This document shows positions 1-6,601 of a stretch of DNA of 8,761 nt, piece by piece; within the stretch, counting starts at the first letter, position 1; the number at the start of each line of letters is the position of its first letter. The position numbers and the translations under genes were made by a program. The DNA comes from CAYOSU01 sp964541255. Its GTDB lineage: Bacteria; Bacillota; Clostridia; Christensenellales; CAMQZB01. The notes under the pieces were generated by a model. The model saw only the letters and a program-made list of their open reading frames with translations. It was not told where the DNA came from and searched no databases. The DNA lies in contig CAZIPL010000060.1 in NCBI GenBank assembly GCA_964541255.1, positions 1 through 8,761 of the forward strand. The letters run 5' to 3'.

Positions 1-1
1 T

Positions 2-571
2 CGCTCGAAGACTTTCATGACCTATACGTCTGCAAGCTGCCACAAGCAGCTTTTCACTCCTCTTTCAGAGCTTTCGGGGAATATTTTGGGTGCGACCGTA
101 ACGAATTATAGAGCCGACAAAATCTTAAGACATATGGCAATGTGCTATGACGCACTAACCGACGCAGTTTTGACGTCAAAAGAATCTCAGCTCGTCGCAA
201 GAGAAATCAACAACGCAATAACACAAATCTCCGTCGGCGCAATGCTTAGAGATTATATCGAAAAAGAAAATAAACTTACGGCAGAAAAACGCTTGCAATA
301 TCTCGACAATATCGATATTTTGATTGAAGAAATGAAAGAGGAGCACGGCAACCTTTGGCTTTCGAGAAATAAGCCCGCCGATTGCTACGGATTTTTCGAC
401 GTAACCGCAAAGAAAACCATAAAAGCCGTCAGAAGATGGAGAAAGCAGCTTAAATCGAATAGCATAATCTATAAAATCGAGCTTAACATTCTTTCTCCGA
501 TCGCTGGATTTTTCGTTAATCTTGCTCTTACGTCAATTCAAAGAGCCGTTAAAAAGGCGTTGGCGAAATAA
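2..571 (+). CDS. 3' part of a gene, possibly family 20 glycoside hydrolase C-terminal region
   Basis: The reading frame is open from the first bases of the window to the TAA at 569-571, and the ATG at 17 has no ribosome binding site before it, so this is most likely the C-terminal part of a longer protein. Counting from that Met, residues about 25-110 are alpha-helical and charged, followed by EEHGNLWLSRNKP near residue 108. A helical segment ending in 'ALWLxRNRPGGL' is, from memory, common at the C-terminus of GH20 beta-N-acetylhexosaminidase-like proteins; here the glycines of that motif are replaced (RNKPADCYG). The last 35 residues (from about 150) contain a hydrophobic stretch SPIAGFFVNLALTS and a basic end, which is not typical of GH20. 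The glycosidase-rich neighbourhood agrees with the guess. No catalytic residue lies in the visible part. Being a coding fragment is near certain; the family is a moderate-to-weak inference. Confidence 0.6.
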   Translation, partial: RSKTFMTYTSASCHKQLFTPLSELSGNILGATVTNYRADKILRHMAMCYDALTDAVLTSKESQLVAREINNAITQISVGAMLRDYIEKENKLTAEKRLQYLDNIDILIEEMKEEHGNLWLSRNKPADCYGFFDVTAKKTIKAVRRWRKQLKSNSIIYKIELNILSPIAGFFVNLALTSIQRAVKKALAK

Positions 572-678
572 ATTTTAGATAAATTTGCCTTTTATAAACC
601 TTTCAACAAACCAAATAAGAACGCTTGATATTTTTATATCGACGACGTTTAGAAAGTAATTAATTCTCATACAATCAA

Positions 679-708
679 AAAAGAACGCTTGGTTTTAAGC
701 GTTCTTTT
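679..708. terminator. Bidirectional intrinsic terminator between convergent genes
   Basis: AAAAGAACGCTT (679-690) and AAGCGTTCTTTT (697-708) form a perfect 12-bp stem around a 6-nt loop. T-rich sequence follows on both strands. It lies 108 nt past the stop of the rightward gene and 28 nt past the stop of the leftward GH2 gene, so it can serve both. Confidence 0.85.
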
Positions 709-735
709 CTTGTTCTTATCTTTGATTTTCTTATA

Positions 736-3075
736 TTATTCCGCCTTCAAAGTGATCGTTTTTTCTTTCAATCCATCGCAAGACACCTTAACGGTAATTG
801 TTCCGCGCTCTCCGTTACTTCTCACAACAGCCTGCGCTTTGCCATAGAAAGTCTTGCACTTGTTGCCGACAAAGCCCTCTTCGGTATTCGGATTTGCACT
901 TCCGATTCCTTGCAATAATCCCGCGCCCGCAACGTTTACTTCAATCGTTCTATCATCACTCGAGCGAACTATTCCGTTTTCGTCGGCTACATATAGGTTA
1001 ACATAAATCAAATCCTGTCCGTCGGCACGCATAACGGTCTTTTCGGGAATAACGTTTATTTCCGCGTTTTTAGTAGCAGATCTCAATACGCATTCGCCCA
1101 CATTCTCTTTTCCGTTAAAGGCAACCGCCTTTAGTTCTCCGCTTTCATATTTGACCTTAAACGTTGCAACGCAATCTTTCGGGGTTTTTCTTCCGACTTT
1201 CTTGCCGTTTAAGAATAACTCCACTTTTTTCGCCGTCGAATATACTTCGACAGTCGCAGTCTTACCCTCATAACCGTCCCAAGACCAGCTTTCTTTGGCG
1301 TCGGTTTTCCTCCATTTCGACTTGATTACATCCTTGCAATCCGCCTTATCGAGTGGTAAAACCGCCATTTTGAGTTCTTTGTTTATTTCGTACGCACATC
1401 TTGCAAAATATACTTCTGGGCTTATCTCGCCCGTTACGTCGATAATTCCGCTTCCCGACATCTTCATCGGATAGGGCTTATTAAATGCCAAACCGTCATA
1501 GTCCCAAATTCCGATTCCGGCTTCGCCGATATAGTCCCAGCCCGTCCAAATAAAGTCTCCGATAATATAAGGATTCTTCTTGACAAGCGACCAGTTCTTA
1601 CATAAATCCGGCAAATACGTCTCGCTTCCGACTATTATTCGATTAGGATAAAGCTTGTGATCCATTGAGTATCTTACGGTTCCGTAATTATATCCGCAAA
1701 TATCGAGCTTAGAGAAAACGCCTTTCGTCGATTCGTCTCCATCTTTGGATTTTGCCATGGATTCCGTAATTTTTTTGAGATTCTTGACAACGAAAGAATT
1801 GAACTTTGCGCTTCCGTTCATTTGCTCTTGCTGTTTTTTTACCTCTTCTTCACTAACGCCCTCTTGCCCCTCTTTTTTGAGGCCCATGCCTTTAACGGTA
1901 ATAACGTTGATAAAATGATTTACCGCGCACGTTACGGGGCGAGTGTCGTCGATTGTACGAATATGCTCATGCATTTTTTGAGCGTATTTTATGCCCTTTT
2001 CAGAAACGGTTTCTTCCCCCTCATTTCCGATAGAATATAAAATAACAGATGGATGATTTATATCTTTTTTGACCATAGCCGTCAAATCAAAAAGATAATG
2101 CTCGTCGAAATCAACACCGTAATCGTGCTTCTTTTTAGGCACGTACCAGCCGTCGTACTCTTCGTCCATAACATACATTCCGTATTCGTCGCACGCATTC
2201 AGAAGCGATCTCGAGCATGGATTGTGAGCAGATCTAATCGCATTAAAACCCGCTTCTTTTAATATCCTGACTCTTCTTCTTTCCGCCTCGTCAAATGCGC
2301 ACGCGCCCAAAAGACCGTTGTCGTGATGTAAGCATACTCCTCTCAAAAGCGTTCTTTCTCCGTTTATCAAAAGCCCTTTTGCTTCGCTATATTCAATTTT
2401 CCTTACGCCAAAACGTACGTCCTTTTTGTCTACTTCGTTTTCAAAAACAGCCGTATATAGATTCGGCGTTTCGTCACTCCAAAGCTTCGCGTCGGGGATT
2501 TCAATTTCTCCGACATTACCTTTTGCTACGATTTTATCGCCGTCATATATTGTTACTTTTGCGTTTTCGTCGCTACATTTAGCAACAATCACCGCAGGGA
2601 CATACGATTTTGTTTCGACAACAATATCTTTGATATATCCGCAATTCTCAACTATTAACGACACTGGACGATATATTCCGCTTCCCGAATACCACCTCGA
2701 ATTCGGTGTTTTCGAGTTGTCTGCAATAACCGTAATATTGTTTTCCTCGCCTATTCTAAGGTCTTTAAGTTCTACCTCGAATTCCGTATATCCGTATGTG
2801 TTTGAAATCAATTCTACACCGTTCAAAAGCACTTTGCTCTTTCCGTAAATCCCCTCGAAAAACAATGCGACGTATTTGCCCTCAAAACGAACGTCACCGA
2901 ACAGCTTTTTCTCGTATATATATTTTCCGCCGGGGTAATATCCCGTTGTGTCTGCGTTAGCGCAATTAGGATCGCGTCTTTCATATATCATCGCATCGTG
3001 CGGTAAAGTTACTGGCACTTTATTGTTTTCGCCGTCTTTATAAAAAACCCAGCCGTTATTGAAGCTTTCTTTCAT
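736..3075 (-). CDS. Glycoside hydrolase family 2 exo-glycosidase (beta-galactosidase-like) with DUF4982-type C-terminus
   Basis: A 779-residue GH2 enzyme, expected to remove a terminal beta-linked sugar (galactose or glucuronic acid most likely) by the retaining mechanism. The N-terminal sugar-binding jelly roll spans about residues 1-145 (NGW at 7-9, LPHDAM at 24-29, RWYSGSGIYRPV at 127-138). An immunoglobulin-like domain covers about 146-228. The TIM barrel covers about 229-570, with RGVCLHHD (245-252), RSAHNP (281-286), the acid/base E352 in SIGNE, the probable nucleophile E485 in VGSE, and DFIWTGWDYIGE (507-518). A charged, Lys/Glu-rich insertion (about 390-455) sits between the two catalytic glutamates. 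Residues about 595-779 look like DUF4982 followed by a further beta domain (VELFLNGKKVG at 618-628; GQDLIYVNLYVAD at 686-698). There is no signal peptide, so it is probably cytoplasmic and acts on imported oligosaccharides. The start is fixed by GGAGGG at 3081-3086, 5 nt before the ATG. It is divergent from the TetR gene, which may control it. The family is certain; the sugar specificity is not. Confidence 0.93.
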   Translation of the reverse strand: MKESFNNGWVFYKDGENNKVPVTLPHDAMIYERRDPNCANADTTGYYPGGKYIYEKKLFGDVRFEGKYVALFFEGIYGKSKVLLNGVELISNTYGYTEFEVELKDLRIGEENNITVIADNSKTPNSRWYSGSGIYRPVSLIVENCGYIKDIVVETKSYVPAVIVAKCSDENAKVTIYDGDKIVAKGNVGEIEIPDAKLWSDETPNLYTAVFENEVDKKDVRFGVRKIEYSEAKGLLINGERTLLRGVCLHHDNGLLGACAFDEAERRRVRILKEAGFNAIRSAHNPCSRSLLNACDEYGMYVMDEEYDGWYVPKKKHDYGVDFDEHYLFDLTAMVKKDINHPSVILYSIGNEGEETVSEKGIKYAQKMHEHIRTIDDTRPVTCAVNHFINVITVKGMGLKKEGQEGVSEEEVKKQQEQMNGSAKFNSFVVKNLKKITESMAKSKDGDESTKGVFSKLDICGYNYGTVRYSMDHKLYPNRIIVGSETYLPDLCKNWSLVKKNPYIIGDFIWTGWDYIGEAGIGIWDYDGLAFNKPYPMKMSGSGIIDVTGEISPEVYFARCAYEINKELKMAVLPLDKADCKDVIKSKWRKTDAKESWSWDGYEGKTATVEVYSTAKKVELFLNGKKVGRKTPKDCVATFKVKYESGELKAVAFNGKENVGECVLRSATKNAEINVIPEKTVMRADGQDLIYVNLYVADENGIVRSSDDRTIEVNVAGAGLLQGIGSANPNTEEGFVGNKCKTFYGKAQAVVRSNGERGTITVKVSCDGLKEKTITLKAE

Positions 3076-3123
3076 AAATACCCTCCGATTTTCTTAAAAG
3101 ATTTGATTATTTCATTATCTTTT

Positions 3124-3152
3124 ATTATAATTAAAATAGAAAATATATACAA
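3124..3152 (-). promoter_or_regulatory. Sigma-A type promoter of the GH2 gene
   Basis: Read on the minus strand: -35 TTGTAT (3147-3152), a 17-nt spacer, and a perfect -10 TATAAT (3124-3129). Transcription would start near 3117, about 40 nt before the GH2 ATG. Confidence 0.7.
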
Positions 3153-3172
3153 TGACAAAAATCGTCCAATGT

Positions 3173-3186
3173 GTTCGTTAACGAAC
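3173..3186. promoter_or_regulatory. Palindromic operator candidate for the adjacent TetR regulator
   Basis: GTTCGTTAACGAAC is a perfect 14-bp palindrome, GC-richer than the AT-rich DNA around it. It lies between two divergent genes, 26 nt before the TetR-family ATG and 20 nt upstream of the GH2 -35. TetR-family dimers usually bind palindromes of this kind near their own gene. A weak rightward promoter (ATGACA at 3152-3157, -10 within the palindrome) would make it autoregulatory, but that promoter is poor. Which gene it controls is inference. Confidence 0.6.
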
Positions 3187-3212
3187 CATATGCGTAACTT
3201 TGTGAGGCATCT

Positions 3213-3764
3213 ATGGAACAAGTAAAAGACAAAAGAGTTCAACGTACCGAAAACGCACTTCTCGAAGCATTAAATAAGCTACTTCTCGAAAAAAAGCTCT
3301 CGAAAATAACCGTTTCGGAATTATGCAAAACCGCAGGGATAAACCGCAATACTTTTTATGCACACTATCAAATCCCCGCAGATGTTCTCACGCCTATAAT
3401 AGAAAAGTTTTATGCCGCATTCAACGATATAATCATAAATCACGCTTTCGACGAAAAACGACTTGTCAAATACCTTAGATTTATCAAGGAAAGCGAAGAT
3501 TATGCTTCAATGATCTTTTCGCCGAATTGCGACATCGATATACTTTCAAAACTACAGCCTCTCGGTATTACCAACGCAATGCAATCGATAGAATATGAGC
3601 ACAATAGGCTATCACCCGAAACAAAAGAATATCTTCTTTGCTTTACAATATCGGCATGTTCTGCAGTGCTATACCGTTGGATGCAAAAAGGAATGAAAGA
3701 ATCTCCCGAAGAAATCAGCGAGTTTTTGGTAAACGTTTGTAACTACGGCGCATTTTCGCTGTAA
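3213..3764 (+). CDS. TetR/AcrR-family transcriptional regulator
   Basis: A 183-residue protein of normal length for the family. The N-terminal DNA-binding domain covers about residues 8-55, with the helix-turn-helix at 31-52: ITVSELCKTAGINR followed by NTFYAHY, the classic TetR signature. Residues 60-183 form the helical ligand-binding and dimerisation part. Its end (YRWMQKGMKESPEEISEFL, 154-172) resembles the C-terminal domain of small Firmicute TetR proteins related to DhaS; I do not recognise the ligand. GTGAGG at 3202-3207, 5 nt before the ATG, supports the start. It is divergent from the GH2 glycosidase across a spacer with a 14-bp palindrome, so the simplest reading is a local repressor of itself and/or GH2. 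A sugar-linked inducer would be unusual for this family, and another target is possible. Confidence 0.9.
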   Translation: MEQVKDKRVQRTENALLEALNKLLLEKKLSKITVSELCKTAGINRNTFYAHYQIPADVLTPIIEKFYAAFNDIIINHAFDEKRLVKYLRFIKESEDYASMIFSPNCDIDILSKLQPLGITNAMQSIEYEHNRLSPETKEYLLCFTISACSAVLYRWMQKGMKESPEEISEFLVNVCNYGAFSL

Positions 3765-3901
3765 AAAAACGATAGCAAAATTGACATAAATAATCGCAAG
3801 ATAAATAAACTTTTTCCAAATTATCAAAGAAACGTTGCCGACATTTTTGTCGTCTTGACATAATTATTAAGAACTTAATGCATCAAATATAATTATTATA
3901 A

Positions 3902-3934
3902 AAGGGAGAACTTTTTAAGGAAAAGTTCTCCCTT
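3902..3934. terminator. Strong 14-bp hairpin, terminator-like
   Basis: AAGGGAGAACTTTT (3902-3915) pairs perfectly with AAAAGTTCTCCCTT (3921-3934) around a 5-nt loop. On the minus strand the stem runs into TTTATAATAATTAT, a reasonable U-tract. On the plus strand AAACCC follows, which is poor. It lies between the convergent TetR gene and tRNA-Thr, 137 nt past the TetR stop, and could be a backstop for either or a dispersed repeat. Confidence 0.6.
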
Positions 3935-3990
3935 AAACCCATTCAAAACCTTTTTAATGTCACTATAGTTAAAGCATAGTTTTGTCCACA

Positions 3991-4020
3991 AAAAATAAAA
4001 GCAACCAATATTTTGGTTGC
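3991..4020 (-). terminator. Distal copy of the tandem terminator hairpin
   Basis: Read on the minus strand, the 8-bp stem GCAACCAA/TTGGTTGC with a 4-nt loop (4001-4020) is followed by TTTTATTTTTT, the form of an intrinsic terminator. It is the third hairpin met by transcription leaving the tRNA. Confidence 0.6.
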
Positions 4021-4119
4021 CAACTTGCTTTGCGGGAATACTCGCCTTTCAGCTCGTGGAAACGCTAAAGCGTTTCTGCGGAGGAACTAAAGTTCAATCC
4101 TGCTTGCTCGTCACAAGAC

Positions 4120-4149
4120 AAAAATAAAAGCAACCAATATTTTGGTTGC
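4120..4149 (-). terminator. Middle copy of the tandem terminator hairpin
   Basis: Same 30-bp core as the other two copies: on the minus strand an 8-bp stem (4130-4149) is followed by TTTTATTTTT. It lies 129 bp beyond the tRNA-proximal terminator. Confidence 0.6.
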
Positions 4150-4249
4150 TATCTTGCTTGGCGGGAATACTCGCCTTTCGGCTCGTGGAAACGCTGACGC
4201 GTTTCTTCGAAAGAACTGAAGTTCAATCCTACTTGCTCGTCACGAGACA

Positions 4250-4287
4250 AAAATAAAAGCAACCAATATTTTGGTTGCTTTTATTTT
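4250..4287 (-). terminator. Intrinsic terminator of tRNA-Thr
   Basis: A perfect 17-bp stem: AAAATAAAAGCAACCAA (4250-4266) against TTGGTTGCTTTTATTTT (4271-4287), loop TATT. On the minus strand it follows the tRNA CCA end directly and ends in a U-tract TTTTATTTTTG. The last base of the CCA is also the outermost base of the stem. The stem could work in both directions. Confidence 0.88.
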
Positions 4288-4362
4288 GGAGCTGGTGGCG
4301 GGAATCGGACCCGCGACCTATTGATTACGAATCAATTGCTCTACCGACTGAGCCACACCAGC
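4287..4362 (-). tRNA. tRNA-Thr, anticodon CGU
   Basis: A complete cloverleaf reads on the minus strand. The acceptor stem is GCTGGTG/CACCAGC and the D arm is GCTC-AGTCGGTA-GAGC. The anticodon arm is ATTGA-TTCGTAA-TCAAT, with anticodon CGT at 4327-4329, reading ACG codons. The variable loop is AGGTC and the T arm GCGGG-TCCGATT-CCCGC. The discriminator base is U (4290) and CCA is encoded (4287-4289). The body without CCA ends at 4290. Confidence 0.96.
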
Positions 4363-4374
4363 ATTTACCGCATT

Positions 4375-4403
4375 ATTGTATCACAACACGCGAAAACTTG
4401 CAA
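4375..4403 (-). promoter_or_regulatory. Promoter of tRNA-Thr
   Basis: On the minus strand: -35 TTGCAA (4398-4403), 17-nt spacer, -10 TACAAT (4375-4380). The -10 ends 12 nt before the tRNA 5' end, as expected for a short leader. The rest of the 4363-4601 spacer shows no gene; the 78-codon frame starting at 4376 overlaps this promoter and is not credible. Confidence 0.75.
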
Positions 4404-4601
4404 GCGAAAAAGGCATAAATTCACAAATCAAATTGCTTTTTTTCTATGATTTATATTTCTTTCAACGATTACCCATGAATAATCATAGCTTTTATATCAT
4501 TATTCGTCAACTTATGCTCATATATCGCATTAACCACGTCTTTTTGCGTTTTTATCTCTCTATTTCGGCAATTATCAATAGAGTTCCAACACAAACACAA
4601 A

Positions 4602-5123
4602 CTATTCCTTAATGACCTTAATAAGTTCTATCGCATCGAACGTCTCGCTGCCGTCGGCTTTTTCATATATGACGTCTTTGTGATATTTAAGCCCAAGCTT
4701 TTCCAAAACGCGCCTACTTCTTGCATTTTCTTTGGCGCATGTGCCTATAAGAGTCTTGATTTCGCGTTCTTTGCAAAGCGTTTCAATAATGCCGCTTATC
4801 GCTTCGACGACCAAACCTTTCCCCCACATATCCTTTCTGATGTTATATCCAATCTCCCACGCATCGCGATCGCTATGATAATGCAATCCGCCAGAGCCTA
4901 TAAGCTCGTTTGTCTCTTTATAAACAAAGCCTAAATCCCACTTGTCGTCGCCGTCGATATTTCTTCCCTCAATCCAAGCTCGAACGTCTTCGGCTTTTTT
5001 ATATAGCGGATAGATCATAAATCTATTTACGTCTTTATCTCCGCACCAACGAAAGGCGGCTTTCGCATCGTTTGGTACGAGCGGCCTTAAAATAAGCCGC
5101 TCCGTTTCAATATTAATACTCAT
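4602..5123 (-). CDS. GNAT-family N-acetyltransferase, RimJ/RimL type
   Basis: A 173-residue single-domain acetyltransferase that would move an acetyl group from acetyl-CoA to an amine, such as a protein N-terminus, an antibiotic or a polyamine. The opening IETERLILRPL (residues 5-15) is the usual start of the Acetyltransf_3 group. ELIGSGGLHY (73-82) is the central strand, and WEIGYNIRKDMWGKGL (89-104) carries the acetyl-CoA pyrophosphate-binding loop R-x-x-x-x-G-K-G. NARSRRVLEKLGL (133-145) is the conserved CoA-side helix of the family. The start fits the family, but no good ribosome binding site precedes it. It follows the esterase gene on the same strand with a 94-nt gap and no terminator that I can see, so the two may share a transcript. 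The substrate cannot be told from sequence; a link to sugar metabolism is not shown. Confidence 0.9.
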   Translation of the reverse strand: MSINIETERLILRPLVPNDAKAAFRWCGDKDVNRFMIYPLYKKAEDVRAWIEGRNIDGDDKWDLGFVYKETNELIGSGGLHYHSDRDAWEIGYNIRKDMWGKGLVVEAISGIIETLCKEREIKTLIGTCAKENARSRRVLEKLGLKYHKDVIYEKADGSETFDAIELIKVIKE

Positions 5124-5217
5124 AATTTATATGATAAATTTGCTAATTACCTTTCTAATAACTCTTTATACTTGCAATTATTATGTTTATTTTGTCTTTT
5201 GCTTTTTACTTGCCATA

Positions 5218-6177
5218 TTACATCTGTTCTTTCCAAAACGCGATCGCGTTATCGATCCAACCTTCCGCCGCTCCGCCAACGCAAAGTCCGCAACCGTGAT
5301 TTACTTTGTGATATACGTCGTATTTGACTTTCACGTTGTTCTCTTTAAGCGTTTTTACGAGAACATCTGCATGTGTTTTTTTCGGAACCAAAATGTCGTA
5401 ATCGCCTTGCATAACATACGTCGCAGGGAAATCATTTGAAACGTGCTTATGTACTCTCATTGTGTCAAGCGATTTGCTCGAAACGTCTCCCGACAAGAAC
5501 GCGCCACAGCCGCGTTTATTAAGGCCGTGTATTACGGCATATTGCACGATATTCCATGTCTTATCGTTGGGATTGCACCACGGATATCCCATCAAAAGCG
5601 CGGCAGGCTTTGATATGTTTTCGTAATTCTTATATCCGTATTTATCCGTTCCGAATAAGCCTATAAGATTTCCGCCCGCAGAGAATCCGCAAAGAGAATA
5701 TCCTTCCGTTTCTACGTTAAACTTCTCTGCGTTTTCGTTGATATACTTAATTGCTCTTGCTACGTCTTCTAACGGGGCATGGTCGGAGCAGTTTTCTCCG
5801 ACTCTATATTCCAAAACAAACGCCGTAAATCCCGCTTCGTTTGCCTTTCTTGCAATGCAATACCCCTCACCCGAAGTCGAAAGGTTGAGATACCCGCCAC
5901 CGGGACATACCAACATATATTTCGTTTTGTTGCCGCCGTCGTTTGGCATATAAACAAGTCTTACCGTTCCTTTTTGCGGGGCTTTTTCGATTTCTTCTTC
6001 CGAATAAATCTTATGATCCGTTTCGATTCCGCGAATCTTCAACGCTTCGTATCTTTCGTCGCCGTACGCTTCGTTTTGAAGACCGGGCGTAAAAGCACTG
6101 CCGGTAACCCCCAAATGCACAAAACAAGCAACCACGTATACGCCAAGCACTATAACAAGATACCAATACCAGCTCAT
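5218..6177 (-). CDS. Membrane-anchored alpha/beta-hydrolase, acetyl-esterase/lipase type
   Basis: A 319-residue serine hydrolase of the Aes/acetyl-esterase group. Relatives include xylan acetyl and feruloyl esterases, so removal of ester groups from glycans is a fair guess. Residues about 4-26 (YWYLVIVLGVYVVACFVHLG) form one uncleaved-looking transmembrane helix, with the catalytic domain probably outside. The oxyanion region is CPGGGYL (91-97). The nucleophile is S166 in GFSAGG (164-169). The likely acid is D261 in GDYDILVP (258-265), and the histidine is H294 in NHGCGL (293-298). All three triad members are present and in order. AAGGAG at 6187-6192, 9 nt before the ATG, and a strong promoter further up support the start. 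It is divergent from the GH43-like gene and may be cotranscribed with the GNAT gene downstream. A simple lipase or peptidase-like role cannot be excluded. Confidence 0.88.
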   Translation of the reverse strand: MSWYWYLVIVLGVYVVACFVHLGVTGSAFTPGLQNEAYGDERYEALKIRGIETDHKIYSEEEIEKAPQKGTVRLVYMPNDGGNKTKYMLVCPGGGYLNLSTSGEGYCIARKANEAGFTAFVLEYRVGENCSDHAPLEDVARAIKYINENAEKFNVETEGYSLCGFSAGGNLIGLFGTDKYGYKNYENISKPAALLMGYPWCNPNDKTWNIVQYAVIHGLNKRGCGAFLSGDVSSKSLDTMRVHKHVSNDFPATYVMQGDYDILVPKKTHADVLVKTLKENNVKVKYDVYHKVNHGCGLCVGGAAEGWIDNAIAFWKEQM

Positions 6178-6259
6178 AATTTTTCTCTCCTTAGTTTATC
6201 CGAGATGTACAAATTGATTTAAAAAATTGATCGCAACATTCTATCAATTGATTATGTAT

Positions 6260-6289
6260 AGTATAATACTAATATTTTTAGAATGTCAA
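6260..6289 (-). promoter_or_regulatory. Promoter of the esterase gene
   Basis: On the minus strand: consensus -35 TTGACA (6284-6289), 18-nt spacer, -10 TATACT (6260-6265). Transcription would begin near 6253, giving a leader of about 75 nt. Confidence 0.75.
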
Positions 6290-6572
6290 CAATTTATTTT
6301 TCGTGCTTAGTAACACCCGCATTTTCTGTTTTTGTTTCTAACGCAATTCATTTATCTATCTAACACAAATCGGACTTTTTGTGAAGTAACGCAACTTTAT
6401 ATTTCTTGACTTTTCTTCCGATTCCAATCTATCCTATTTATGATGGCTTTATGAATTATTAAAATAAATTATTTGCATTGAAATATATGCTGTGTGAAAT
6501 ATCTATTTTGCGCATTTCTCGTATGATAACGTCATAATACTCATAAATGCAAGTGCTTCTTATGCATGGAAC

Positions 6573-6601
6573 TTGCCAATAATGCGCATAAACAATATAT
6601 T
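6573..6601 (+). promoter_or_regulatory. Promoter of the GH43-like gene
   Basis: -35 TTGCCA (6573-6578), 17-nt spacer, -10 TATATT (6596-6601). Transcription would start near 6608, about 37 nt before the ATG at 6645. GCAAGT (6549-6554) and ACTTGC (6571-6576) form inverted half-sites whose centres are 22 bp apart and overlap the -35, a possible repressor site. Confidence 0.6.

Larger units (their letters stand above)
3991..4278 (-). repeat. 129-bp tandem repeat, two full copies plus a 30-bp third core
   Basis: Copy 1 is 3991-4119, copy 2 is 4120-4248, and 4249-4278 repeats the first 30 bp of the unit. The period is exactly 129 bp both times. I count about 12 substitutions and no gaps between the two full copies (about 91% identity). 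The 30-bp core, identical in all three, contains GCAACCAA-TATT-TTGGTTGC. The remaining 99 bp hold small inverted repeats: GAAACGC/GCGTTTC around a 4-nt loop (4059-4076 and 4188-4205), GCC-TTTC-GGC (4173-4182), and a 5-bp pairing of TCGTG (4183-4187) with CACGA (4241-4245). The array ends against the 3' end of tRNA-Thr. There is no open reading frame of note in it. Its function is unknown to me. Confidence 0.85.

Noticed and set aside
2426..2848. A 140-codon plus-strand frame.
   Set aside because: It lies wholly opposite the well-conserved GH2 gene and its product resembles no known family.
3839..3852. CGACA/TGTCG hairpin after the TetR gene as its terminator.
   Set aside because: The stem is only 5 bp and is followed by TCTTGAC, not a U-tract.
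3991..4278. The tandem repeats as a CRISPR array or as decayed tRNA copies.
   Set aside because: The period is 129 bp with both the core and the spacer conserved, unlike short repeats with unique spacers. The brief resemblance of GGCGGGAAT to the tRNA T arm does not extend to a cloverleaf.
4376..4612. A 78-codon plus-strand frame.
   Set aside because: It begins inside the tRNA promoter, has no ribosome binding site, has biased low-complexity composition and runs into the GNAT gene 3' end.
5779..6222. A 147-codon plus-strand frame running out of the esterase gene.
   Set aside because: It overlaps the esterase oxyanion and membrane-helix coding sequence in antisense and has no family features.
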